DNA of 64,000 nt, from the NCBI GenBank assembly GCA_963726105.1, contig CAVSBJ010000024.1:682001-746000 (forward strand). Reading direction: 5' to 3'. This document shows, piece by piece, positions 9,374 to 17,871 of the stretch. The notes below the pieces were generated by a model. It did no database searches. It saw only the letters and a list, made by a program, of their open reading frames with translations, and was not told the origin of the DNA. Positions within the stretch are counted from its first letter, which is position 1. Each line of letters begins with the position of its first letter. The DNA comes from Roseiarcus sp963726105. GTDB taxonomy: Bacteria; Pseudomonadota; Alphaproteobacteria; Rhizobiales; Beijerinckiaceae. The position numbers and the translations under genes are program-made.

Positions 9374-10834
9374 ATGAACGGTTGGGTGATCCTCGTCGAT
9401 CAGGCGCGCGACTTTCCCAACGCGGATACGCCGCACAAGGTCATCACGACCGGCGACTATCTCGCGCGTCCGAAGCTTTTCGCAGGGCCCGGGCGCGCCA
9501 ACATCATCAATCTGTCGCGCTCGTACAATTACCAGTCCAAGGGCTACTACGCCTCCCTGCTTGCCGAAGCGCGCGGTCATCGGGTGATCCCGACCGTCGA
9601 GACAATGCTCGATCTGCGCGAGCTCAAACTTTACGAGCAGTCACTGCCGGAATTGCAGGAAGCCCTGACCGCCGCCGCGAGCAAGGCGCGCGCGTCGGAG
9701 GATACAACCTTCGACCTCCTGTTCTGCTTCGGCTTCGTCCAGGACCAGCGCTTCGAGGCCTTCGGCCGGCTTCTGTTCGATTGGTACCGTTGCCCGGCGA
9801 TCGAAGTCACCATCACGCCCGGGAAACGGTGGAAGATCGATCGTCTGCGCGCCCGGCCGCTCGCCAAGCTCGGGGCGGACGAGACGGAATTCTTTCGCAC
9901 GAGCCTGCACCGGCACACCCAGCGCGACTGGCGCAATCCGCGCGGCCGGCCGGTCGCCCGCTATTCGCTCGCCGTCCTGCACGATCCGCACGAAGCGCTT
10001 CCGCCATCCTCTCCCGAGACGCTGCGACATTTGCAGCGCATCGCCGAGAAGCAGTCGGTCGCGGTCGAGCTCATCACCCGCAGGCAGCTCGCGGAATTGG
10101 CCGAATTCGATGGCCTGTTCATCCGCGCGACCACCTCGATCGACAATTTCACCTATCGCTTCGCGCAACGCGCCCGAACCGAAGGCATGCCGGTCATCGA
10201 CGATCCGCAATCCATGATCCGCTGCACCAACAAGGTTTACCTGCACGAACTTCTGGAGGCGCACGGCGTGCCAGTGCCCCCGACAGTGATGCTGGCCGAC
10301 GATGACGACCTCATCAAGGCCGAACGGCTGCTTGGCTGGCCTATGGTGGTTAAGATTCCCGACGGCTCGTTCTCGCGCGGCGTGCACAAGGTCGAGACCA
10401 GCGAGGAGCTGAAGACGCTGTCCGACAAACTGTTCGAGGACACGGATCTCCTGCTGGCGCAGAAATTCATGCCGACCAAATTCGACTGGCGGGTCGGCGT
10501 CCTGGAAGGCGAACCGCTCTTCGTCTGCCAGTATCAGATGGCGCGCGGCCACTGGCAGATCATCAAGCACGGGCCGAACGGGGCGCGGGAAGGCGGCTCG
10601 AAGACGCTTCCCATCTGCGATGCGCCGCCGGCCGTCATCGACGCCGCGCTCAAGGCCGCGCGTGCGATCGGGCCGGGGCTTTATGGCGTCGACATCAAGG
10701 AAACCGATGGCGCGATCGTCGTCATCGAGGTCAACGACAATCCGAACCTCGAGCACGGGGTCGAGGACCAGATCGGCAAGGACGAGGTCTGGACCCGCAT
10801 CCTCAACTGGTTCATAAAGCGGATCGGCGCCTGA
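9374..10834 (+). CDS. RimK-like ATP-grasp ligase with N-terminal RLAN domain
   Basis: The C-terminal half is an ATP-grasp amide ligase: MIRCTNKVYLHELLEAHGVPVP, the ATP-binding WPMVVKIPDGSFSRGVHKV, and the metal site IVVIEVNDNPNLEHG. The first about 200 residues (MNGWVILVDQARDFPNAD ... LSRSYNYQSKGYYASLLAEA) match the RLAN domain known from this subgroup. Such enzymes form ATP-dependent peptide-like bonds, for example adding amino acids to a C-terminus. ATG at 9374 gives 486 residues; a TTG at 9281 would extend it with unconvincing sequence. Published comparative work on amidoligases pairs these ligases with acetyltransferases, as here. The substrate is not known. Confidence 0.85.
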   Translation: MNGWVILVDQARDFPNADTPHKVITTGDYLARPKLFAGPGRANIINLSRSYNYQSKGYYASLLAEARGHRVIPTVETMLDLRELKLYEQSLPELQEALTAAASKARASEDTTFDLLFCFGFVQDQRFEAFGRLLFDWYRCPAIEVTITPGKRWKIDRLRARPLAKLGADETEFFRTSLHRHTQRDWRNPRGRPVARYSLAVLHDPHEALPPSSPETLRHLQRIAEKQSVAVELITRRQLAELAEFDGLFIRATTSIDNFTYRFAQRARTEGMPVIDDPQSMIRCTNKVYLHELLEAHGVPVPPTVMLADDDDLIKAERLLGWPMVVKIPDGSFSRGVHKVETSEELKTLSDKLFEDTDLLLAQKFMPTKFDWRVGVLEGEPLFVCQYQMARGHWQIIKHGPNGAREGGSKTLPICDAPPAVIDAALKAARAIGPGLYGVDIKETDGAIVVIEVNDNPNLEHGVEDQIGKDEVWTRILNWFIKRIGA

Positions 10835-10863
10835 GAGGCGCGCGAGCGTTCCGGGGGGAAGAC

Positions 10864-11740
10864 GTGCAGACAAAATGGTGCATGATTATTTCTTTGAGCG
10901 TGCTGGCTTTCTTCCACGTCACAAGTAGTAATGCTCAAACGCAGCCAGTTTGGCGATTGATTTCGACGGGTCACGACGACCATTTCTACGCCGCGACTTG
11001 TAACAACGCGGTTACTGCTCAGAAATACGGATATAACTTAGAAAGCCAGAAATCCAGTATTTTACCTCGAATCCAAACCTTCTCCTGGCACTATGCCGCT
11101 CCATCAGTTTTACGGGAACGCTCGAATTAGTGGAGAAAGTGGTTTCATTCACGGCTACCTTTATTCAACTAACTCCAAGGACGGTGCCGGCCTTAGGAAT
11201 GAAGGTGACATCGGATATATTTATACGACTGGCGCTCCTGACAGAAGCCCCCTTTATCATCTCGCGAAAATACGAACGGCCAGAATGGGACCATCGCCGA
11301 TTACAACTAAGTTTATATCTGATAACTTTTACACAACAGATGCTGGTGAGCGAGATCATGCGATTCAAAATTATGGATTTACAGACCTGGGGATCACTGG
11401 ATTTGCGTATACGTTCGGACAGAAGCCAGATTGCGACCCACGATATTATGCACCGCCGCCGCCAAATATCAATAACACCGTATGTATTGGCGAGTACGAT
11501 TCGCCGCAGTCAGTTCCAAAACCATCGACGGTGCAGGGAATTCCCATTGATCAATACTCCGGCTCAACCTGCAGTGACCATCGTGCATCATTTGTTAAAT
11601 GCAGTGATGCACACGGTACTCCCAAAATTGAAGAGGTTGTAAAAAAGTTCTGCCGGAGAGCTGGAACGTGGACGCAGGCGTACCCTCCCGCTAAAGGCGG
11701 GCATTGCGGATTTGGCTGGTACGAAATCGTCTGTCAGTGA
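10864..11740 (+). pseudogene. Secreted DUF5648-like repeat protein, frameshifted
   Basis: GTG at 10864, after a strong GGGGGGA ribosome site, opens a frame with a clear Sec signal peptide (MQTKWCMIISLSVLAFFHVT ... NAQ). Then follow PVWRLISTGHDDHFYAAT and, in a second frame, HQFYGNARI...LYSTN, PLYHLAKI...NFYTTDAGERDHAIQNYGF and GITGFAYTF. These resemble repeats of DUF5648 (Y/W-R-L, H-F-Y-T-T, G-W/F, G-Y-V/A-Y). The frame must shift by one base between about 11060 and 11095. The C-terminus has six or more cysteines (CIGEYD, CSDH, CSDAHG, CRRAG, HCGFGWYEIVC), suggesting disulfides outside the cytoplasm. Base composition is visibly AT-richer than the neighbours, which suggests acquisition. Confidence 0.65.
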
Positions 11741-11940
11741 ATCATGGACGCCCAGCAAGGTGGGACTGCCGGTGCTCGCGCCTAATTAGCAAATAGGCAA
11801 GGACCGCGCGGGGAGTTGGGTGACTTAGCGAGGCCGTCAAGTCGGTATTCTACCCAGGGCCTCTGGCTTGGCGCCTCGCTATAAGCCGCCGCCTGGCGGG
11901 AGCGTGGATCGCCGCCACGATGACGGCCGGGGTGGGACTC

Positions 11941-12266
11941 ATGAATCCAAACAAAGCGCTGTGGGAAAAGGGCGACTTCACCCGGATCGCAGAGAGCATG
12001 GCGCCGCTGGCGTCGCGAAGGAAAGGATCTCTTGTGTCCGCGACACCTATACCTTTCGTTTTGCCGCTCCGCCGGCGGAACTGGTCGACGTTTTCAGAAA
12101 ATACTATGGGCCGACGATGAACGCGTTCGAGGCGGCGGAGAAGAATGGTCGCAGCGAAGACCTGAAGCGAGACCTGGACGATCTGTTCATGAGCCAGAAC
12201 AAAAGCCAAGTCGCTGACGCAACGTTAATCCCTGCGACCTATCTTCGGGTGACCGTCTCTCGCTGA
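11941..12266 (+). pseudogene. SAM-dependent methyltransferase remnant with core deleted
   Basis: The sequence MNPNKALWEKGDFTRIAESM starting at 11941 is the usual N-terminus of a class I methyltransferase common in proteobacteria. Within a few codons the frame changes and the sequence jumps to a typical C-terminal tail of the same kind (DTYTFRFAAPPAELVDVFRKYYGPTMNAF ... SIPATYLRV-like ending). The whole SAM-binding Rossmann core that should lie between, roughly 150 residues, is absent. The gene is therefore an internally deleted relic and cannot bind SAM. The N-terminal part reads in frame 1 and the C-terminal part in frame 3. Recognition of the two ends is from memory of the family, not from a search. 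Confidence 0.6.
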
Positions 12267-12393
12267 GGCAAGCGAACATGGGCCTCCGAAGTCGCGATTG
12301 CGCATTCGGGTGGGGGCTGGTAACGGTCGCGGTCGCGAAAGCGCCCGTCGCCGGGCCAGATTCGGGGGCCGTAATCTCGCGGGGAGCTGGGAC

Positions 12394-14187
12394 ATGCCGG
12401 ATACCGCCACACGCCGACGTTTTCTGCTTTTCCTTGTCAAGCCGTCGCACTACGACGACGAGGGCTACGTCATCCAGTGGTGGAAGTCGGCGCTCCCTTC
12501 CAATTCGCTCGCCTGCCTGTTCGGCATCGCGCAGAAGTGCATGGAAGAGCAGGTCCTCGGTGAGGACATAGACATTGAGATCTTCCCCGTCGACGAGACC
12601 AACACCCGCGTCCGGCCTGACCGCATAGCCCGTCAGATTCAGGACAATGGCGGTTTCGGCATGGTCGGGTTCGTCGGCGTGCAGTCGAACCAGTTCCCGC
12701 GGGTCATGGATTGCGCCAAGCCCCTGCGAGCTGCCGGGATACCGGTGGTCATCGGCGGGTTCCATGTCTCGGGCTGCCTGTCGATGCTGCCGGAGAGGCC
12801 CCCTTCGCTGAATGAAGCGCTCGACCTTGGCATCTCGCTCTATGCGGGCGAAGCAGAGGGACGCTTCGACGAAGTGTTGCGCGACGCCGCCGCCGGCACG
12901 CTCAAGCCGATCTACAATTACCTCCACGATCTGCCGGGACTGGAGGGCGCGACCGGCCCCTACATGCCGCCCGAGCGAGTCGGGCGCACGCTTGGCATGA
13001 TCTCGAGCTTCGACGCCGGACGGGGCTGTCCCTTCTTGTGCTCGTTCTGCACCATCATCAACGTGCAGGGCCGCAAGTCGCGCTATCGGTCAGCCGACGA
13101 CATCGAAGCTTTGGTGCGCGTCAATGTCGCCAATGGCGTGCGCTACTTCTTCATCACCGACGACAATCTCGCCCGCAATCGCAACTGGGAATCGATCTTC
13201 GACCGGCTGATCGAACTGCGTCAGCAGGGCATCCATTCGCGCTTCATCATTCAGGTCGACACGGCCTGCCACAAGATCCCCCGCTTCATCGAGAAGGCGG
13301 TGGCGGCTGGCGTGAAGCGGGTGTTCATCGGGCTCGAGAACATCGATCCCGACAATCTGGCCTCGGCGAAGAAGAAGCAGAACCACATCTCCGACTATCG
13401 CGAGCTTCTGCTCGAATGGCGCAAGCACCGCTGCATCACCTATTGCGGCTATATCATCGGCTTCCCGAACGACACGCAGGAATCGCTCGTCCAGCGGATC
13501 CAGATCATCCAGCGCGAGCTGCCGCTCGACATCCTCGAATTCTCGATTCTGACCCCGCTGCCCGGCAGCGAGGATCACGCCAAGGCGGTCGCGAAGGGCG
13601 TCGACATCGACCCCGACCTGAACAAGTTCGACCTCGAGCATGTGACGACCGACCATCCGCGGATGTCGCGCGAGGAATGGCAGGAGGCCTACCGCCTTGC
13701 CTGGCGCACCTATTACACCCCGGAGCACATCAAGACCGTGATCCGCCGCGCCGTCGCGGGAGGCCCGCGCCCCGACACGGTCGCCTACCTGCTCACCTGG
13801 TTCTGGGCGAGCTTCCACTTCTACAACATCTACCCGCTCGAGACCGGCATGATCCGCCGGCGGTATCGTCGCGACCGGCGCCCTGGCATGCCGCTTGAGA
13901 ACCCGCTCGCCTTTTACGCCCGCCACTGGGGCGGGCAGGTCGTCACCTATGGCCGAATCCTCGCGATGTTCGCCAAGATCCACTTCTGGACCCGCCGGCT
14001 TGAACGCGATCCGAACGCTAGGAATTATACCGACGCGGCGCTACGGACTTCCGACGATTACGATCATCAGGAGATGTACCAGCTGACCGAGGCGGCGCGG
14101 CAGGCGGGCGCGAAGGCGAAGCGCATCGAGGAGCACAAGCACGCGCGGGCTCACGTCGAAGAGCCGTCCGTGGAGGCGGTGAAGTAG
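12394..14187 (+). CDS. B12-binding domain radical SAM protein
   Basis: The 597-residue product has an N-terminal cobalamin-binding-like region (MVGFVGVQSNQFPRVMDCAK, VVIGGFHVSG, YAGEAEGRF) and then a radical SAM core with the cluster motif GCPFLCSFC (CX3CX2C). Further core segments are YFFITDDNLARN, RVFIGLENIDPDN and YIIGFPNDT. The C-terminal about 150 residues are Arg- and Trp-rich. Enzymes of this class methylate or rearrange unactivated carbons using adenosylcobalamin-type cofactors and a 5'-deoxyadenosyl radical. ATG at 12394 is chosen because GGGAG sits eight bases before it; the frame is open for 96 bases upstream. It follows a dead methyltransferase. The substrate is unknown. Confidence 0.87.
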   Translation: MPDTATRRRFLLFLVKPSHYDDEGYVIQWWKSALPSNSLACLFGIAQKCMEEQVLGEDIDIEIFPVDETNTRVRPDRIARQIQDNGGFGMVGFVGVQSNQFPRVMDCAKPLRAAGIPVVIGGFHVSGCLSMLPERPPSLNEALDLGISLYAGEAEGRFDEVLRDAAAGTLKPIYNYLHDLPGLEGATGPYMPPERVGRTLGMISSFDAGRGCPFLCSFCTIINVQGRKSRYRSADDIEALVRVNVANGVRYFFITDDNLARNRNWESIFDRLIELRQQGIHSRFIIQVDTACHKIPRFIEKAVAAGVKRVFIGLENIDPDNLASAKKKQNHISDYRELLLEWRKHRCITYCGYIIGFPNDTQESLVQRIQIIQRELPLDILEFSILTPLPGSEDHAKAVAKGVDIDPDLNKFDLEHVTTDHPRMSREEWQEAYRLAWRTYYTPEHIKTVIRRAVAGGPRPDTVAYLLTWFWASFHFYNIYPLETGMIRRRYRRDRRPGMPLENPLAFYARHWGGQVVTYGRILAMFAKIHFWTRRLERDPNARNYTDAALRTSDDYDHQEMYQLTEAARQAGAKAKRIEEHKHARAHVEEPSVEAVK

Positions 14188-14310
14188 GGCGGAGTTCCTG
14201 AGCTGAGCCTTCTCGGGCTCGCGGATACAACCAGCGGAAGCCGAGGCCGAGCGCGGAGCTGGTCAGGGTTGCGCAGCGTCCGGCCTCGGCGTTTCTACAG
14301 GACACCGACG

Positions 14311-14840
14311 ATGACCAAGGAACAGAAGATCCTCCGCGGCAAGGTAGGACTGCTGGAGCTGGCCAAGCAGCTCGGCAACGTCAGCCAGGCTTGCAAAATG
14401 ATGGGCTATTCGCGCGACAGTTTCTATCGCTTCAAGGAGCTTTACGACGCCGGCGGCGAACTGGCGCTGCAGGAGCTGACGCGGCGCAGGCCGATCCTGA
14501 AGAACCGCACGCCGCCCGACGTCGAGGCGATCATTGTCGAGCTATCGCTGGCCGGCCGGCCTACGGCCAGATCCGCATCGCTAATGAGGTGCGCAAGCTC
14601 CGATTTCGCCGGCCGGGGTGTGCGGCGTCTGGTAGCGCCATGATCTGGAGACGATGAAGGAGCGGCTCAAGGCGCTCGAAGCCAAGGTCGCCTAGGAAGG
14701 CCTGGTGCTGACCGCAAGCCAGCTGACCGCGCTGGAGAAAGCCAAGAGCGAAAAGGAGGCGCATGGCGAGTTCGACAGCGAATGTCTGGGCTATTACGGG
14801 GTCCAGGACACCTTCTCCGTCGGCAACATGAAGACCTGGC
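14311..14840 (+). mobile_element. IS481-family transposase fragment (left), decayed
   Basis: MTKEQKILRGKVGLLELAKQ through the helix-turn-helix (VSQACKMMGYSRDSFYRFKE) and ELTRRRPILKNR is the N-terminus of an IS481-type transposase. The frame shifts near 14545 (TYGQIRIANEVRKL appears in another frame). A TAG replaces an expected glutamine codon near 14693, and the frame stops matching after DTFSVGNMK at about 14836. There it meets the truncated end of an IS256 copy. The DDE catalytic core is missing, so the element is dead. Confidence 0.8.
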
Positions 14841-14841
14841 G

Positions 14842-15963
14842 CAAGACGAGAAAAATGAGCTTTGTCGCCGCCTCGTCGCTAGGGAAATGGCCTCTGGCCC
14901 GCACGGGCCGCCGCAGCTTGGCGTTCAAGGCCTCGATCGCGTTCGTGGTGTAGATGATTTTGCGGACGGCCGGAGCGAAGGCGAAGAACGGGATGACCTG
15001 CTCCCATTGCCGCCGCCAGATCTGGCCGATCGCCGCGTATTTGCCGCTCCACGGGCCGCCCTCGAAGCCCCGAGCGTCTTGCGGCCGGTTTCGGCGTCGG
15101 CGGCGCGGTAGATTTTCCGCAGCTCGGCAACGACGGGCTTCCGGTCGTTCAGGACGCAAAATCCAGCGAATTGCGGGTCAGATGGACGATGCAGGTCTGG
15201 ACCGCGGCCTGCGGAAAGACCGCCTCGATCGCCTCCGGAAAGCCCTTCAAGCCGTCGACCACGGCGATCAGGATGTCCTCGACCCCACGAGCCTTCAGCT
15301 CGTTCATGACCTTGAGCCAAAACTTGGCGCCCTCGCTCCTCTCGATCCAAAGGCCGAGGATGTCCTTCGTCCCGTCCGCCGCGACGCCGAGCGTCGCGGA
15401 TCTTGACCCGGATGGCGTCGAAGAAAATCAGCCGATAGCTCGTCTCCAAGGCCGGTTCTGCCATTCGGCGACGGTCTCGAGCACCGCGTCCGTGACCGTC
15501 GAAATGAGGTCAGGGGACACCTCCAACCCATAGAGCTCGAGCAGACGGCCCTGGATCTCGCGCACCGTCAGGCCGCGCGCGTACATCGACACGATCTTGT
15601 CGTCGAAGCCGGGAAACCGTCGCTGATAGCGTTGGATCAGCTTTGGATCGAACGTGCCTTCCCGGTCGCGCGGAATGCGGACGTCGATCTTCGCCGTCTC
15701 CGTCAGGACCGTCTTCTTCGAATAGCCGTTGCGCCGGTTCTTGGCGCCGTCCGCGGCTTCACTGTCGAGACGATCGTCCAGCTCGGCGTTTAGAACCCGT
15801 TCCGCCAAGGCCTTCTACAGGTCATCGAACAGCCCATCTTTCGAAAAGACCGCCTGCGGCTCGCGGCCCTCCAAAAGCTGATCCAACGTGTCCTTCTTGA
15901 TCGCCATACTCGCCCTCCCATCGGCGCAACTATGGCCCCGAACACAAGATTTCTGACAGTCCC
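14842..15963 (-). mobile_element. IS256-family element, decayed
   Basis: On the minus strand a mutator-type transposase starts at 15907 (MAIKKDTLDQLLEGREPQAV). A TAG at 15815-15817 stands where a lysine codon is expected. The frame reopens (AERVLNAELDDRLDSEAADG ... YARGLTVREIQGRLLELYG), shifts near 15455 (LETSYRLIFFDAIRVKIRD), and shifts again through the catalytic region to EQVIPFFAFAPAVRKIIYTT and TKLIFLVLR. The last about 50 residues are lost at about 14842. The sequence around 15938-15963 (minus strand GGGACTGTCAGAAATCTTGT) looks like the terminal inverted repeat of the transposase-proximal end. No functional transposase can be made. Confidence 0.8.
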
Positions 15964-16475
15964 TGTTCGTCGCCATTGACCGGACGAGCGAATTCGCCTT
16001 CGTGCAACTGGTGGAGCGCGCGAACCGGGTCAAAGCTTCAGCCTTCCTGACCGCCCCGGTCGCCGCCGTGCCATACAAGATCCACACGATCCTGACCGAC
16101 AACGGCAACCAGTTCCGTTATGCGCCCCGCTACGCCGCCAGCCCGACTGCTCGCTCTATGACGCATGTTCGCCATGCGCTGCCGCGAGAACGACATCGAG
16201 CACCGCTTCACCAAGTCAACCATCCCTGGATCAACGGTCAGGTCGAACGGACGAACCGAACCATCAAGGACGCGACTGTCAAACGCCACCACTACGACAA
16301 CCATGATCAGCTCCGCAGGCGTCTCGCCGACTTCGTCAGCGCCTACAATTTCGGGCGGCGACTGAAGACCCTCAAAGGACCCACACCCTACGAGTTCATT
16401 TGCAAAAGATGGACAATCGAACCAGAACAATTCAAACTCGATCCAATCCACCAATTCCCGGGACTGAACACCTAG
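15964..16475 (+). mobile_element. IS481-family transposase fragment (right), decayed
   Basis: Starting right at the IS256 end, the frame reads LFVAIDRTSEFAFVQLVERA, then YKIHTILTDNGNQF, then PWINGQVERTNRTIKDATVK and FVSAYNFGRRLKTLKGPTPY, ending PIHQFPGLNT and TAG. This is the C-terminal integrase-core half of an IS481-type transposase, carrying the second Asp (TDNG) and the catalytic Glu (VERTN). A pair of compensating frameshifts lies at about 16160-16225, where MFAMRCRENDIEHRFTK appears in another frame. The N-terminal half is missing. The fragment is a different subtype from the one at 14311. Confidence 0.75.
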
Positions 16476-17141
16476 AGCGCCATCCGAACTGATTAAATCG
16501 GGATGGGGATTCCTGAATCGGCGATGGAGTGATTCAAGCTTCCGGGCGGATTGGAGGGCGGCGGGAATGGCCGGACCGCTGTCGATGGATCTTCGCATCC
16601 GTGGGCTTGCGGCGGTGGCCGATGGAGCATCGGGACGAAGGGTGGGCGATCGCTTTGGCGTGAGCGCCGCCAGCGTGGCGAGCGTTGGAGCGCACGCAGG
16701 GCGACGCGTCGCCAAAGGCGGTGGGCGGCGACCGTCGTTCGCAGAAGACAGAAAACCCATGGTTCTCGACGGACCGATCAACGGCCGCGCCTTTCAAGCC
16801 TATATCGATCAGCTCCTCGTTCCAGAGCTCAAGCCCGGCGACGGCGTCATCATGGGACAACCTCATCAGGGACAACCTCGGATCGCACAAGGGCGCAGGC
16901 ATACGCGCTGCTTGTCGAGACGGCCGGCGCGAAGCTGCTCTATCTCCCGCCCTACAGTCCCGACTTCAATCCGATCGAGAACGCTTTCGCCAAGCTCAAG
17001 GCGCTCCTGCGAAAAGCCGCACAGCGCACCGTCGAAGGACTCTGGGCCAAAATCGCCGAATTGCCGCCTGCCTCTCGCCACGCCAATGCGCAAACCACTT
17101 CGCCGCCGCAGGATACGATCGAACGTGAGGGGATTCCGCTC
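16475..17141 (+). mobile_element. IS630-family element, internally deleted
   Basis: The remnant begins with a transposase N-terminus (MAGPLSMDLRIRGLAAVADG ... RRVGDRFGVSAASVA). It continues with the catalytic half in other frames: VLDGPINGRAFQAYIDQLLV, then YLPPYSPDFNPIENAFAKLK, then AELPPASRHANAQTTSP. The middle of the gene is missing, and GGGACAACCTC is duplicated at the expected MDNLGSHKG site. Ends show an imperfect inverted repeat (GAGCGCCATCC on the left; GAGCGGAATCC in reverse complement on the right), each flanked by TA, the usual IS630 target. It lies directly upstream of the rplS leader. Confidence 0.7.
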
Positions 17142-17151
17142 TAGACTGAAG

Positions 17152-17195
17152 CATCCTTCGAGTCACCGCGCCGCCCGCAACTCCTCAGGATGAGG
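17152..17195. repeat. Short palindromic intergenic repeat unit
   Basis: CATCCTTCGAG at the left and CTCCTCAGGATGAGG at the right bracket a GC-rich centre. The ends are inverted copies (CATCCT / AGGATG). This arrangement resembles a small palindromic repeat that I recall from intergenic DNA of many Hyphomicrobiales. The unit sits between the IS630 remnant and the rplS leader. Confidence 0.5.
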
Positions 17196-17301
17196 CCGGC
17201 CGATGGGATCGTCCAAGCCGGCGCGCGACGAAGCGCTCGACTTCCGTTGCCCTTTAGGATAAGAGCCGCGCCTCAATTGAAAACAGCGCGCCGAAGCGCT
17301 T

Positions 17302-17322
17302 CGCTGGGGCTTCACCCCAGCG
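17302..17322 (+). promoter_or_regulatory. Stem-loop in the rplS leader
   Basis: CGCTGGGG and CCCCAGCG form a perfect 8-bp stem around a 5-base loop (CTTCA), ending about 20 bases before the rplS start. The stem is strong and has no T-tract, so it is more likely a leader structure (translational control or RNA stability) than a terminator. Function is inferred from position only. Confidence 0.45.
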
Positions 17323-17342
17323 GCACGGCAGGAGTTTTACCA

Positions 17343-17732
17343 GTGAACGTCATTCAGCAGATCGAGGCCGAGCACGCGGCCCAATTGCCCGGCGCCAAAA
17401 TGCCGGTGTTCCAGCCCGGCGACACGGTCATCGTCAACGTGAAGGTTGCGGAAGGCGAGCGCACGCGCGTTCAGGCGTATGAGGGCGTCTGCATCGCTCG
17501 CAGCGGCCATGGTCTCAATGAGAGCTTCACCGTGCGCAAGATCTCCTACGGCGAGGGCGTCGAGCGCGTGTTTCCCGTCTATTCGCCGATGATCAACTCG
17601 GTCAAAGTCGTGCGGCGCGGCAAGGTGCGGCGCGCTAAACTCTATTATCTGCGTGATCGCCGCGGCAAGTCGGCCCGCATCGCCGAGCGGGTGGAGACCC
17701 CTGGCGCCAAGGCGACGGCGGCCAGGGAATAA
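17343..17732 (+). CDS. rplS: 50S ribosomal protein L19
   Basis: L19 sits at the 30S-50S interface of the ribosome. The 129-residue product begins MNVIQQIEAEHAAQLPGAKM and contains the family core FQPGDTVIVNVKVAEGERTR, the GVCIARSG and FTVRKISYGEGVERVFPVYS segments, and KVRRAKLYYLRDRRGKSARI. GTG at 17343 is chosen because GGAG lies eight bases before it and the N-terminus matches the family. The frame is open upstream, but that part is the remnant-rich leader. Normally rplS follows rimM and trmD; here insertion-sequence debris lies immediately upstream, so it must have its own promoter or a rearranged operon. Confidence 0.95.
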   Translation: MNVIQQIEAEHAAQLPGAKMPVFQPGDTVIVNVKVAEGERTRVQAYEGVCIARSGHGLNESFTVRKISYGEGVERVFPVYSPMINSVKVVRRGKVRRAKLYYLRDRRGKSARIAERVETPGAKATAARE

Positions 17733-17818
17733 AGCGCCTGAACGCGGGCCAAGGAGCGAGGTTCAACCGCGTCAGGGCGGCTCACAAGCGTGTGACCGAA
17801 ACAGGGTTTCGCTATGAG

Positions 17819-17850
17819 AAGGCGCGCGTTCGGGCGCGCCTTCTTGTTGG
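17819..17850 (+). terminator. Terminator after rplS
   Basis: AAGGCGCGC and GCGCGCCTT form a perfect 9-bp stem (17819-17827 with 17834-17842) around GTTCGG, followed by CTTGTT. It lies about 90 bases past the rplS stop and 20 bases before the end of the convergent monooxygenase gene. It could therefore serve both directions. Confidence 0.75.
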
Positions 17851-17871
17851 CGCATTCCCTCCGATTGCTGC

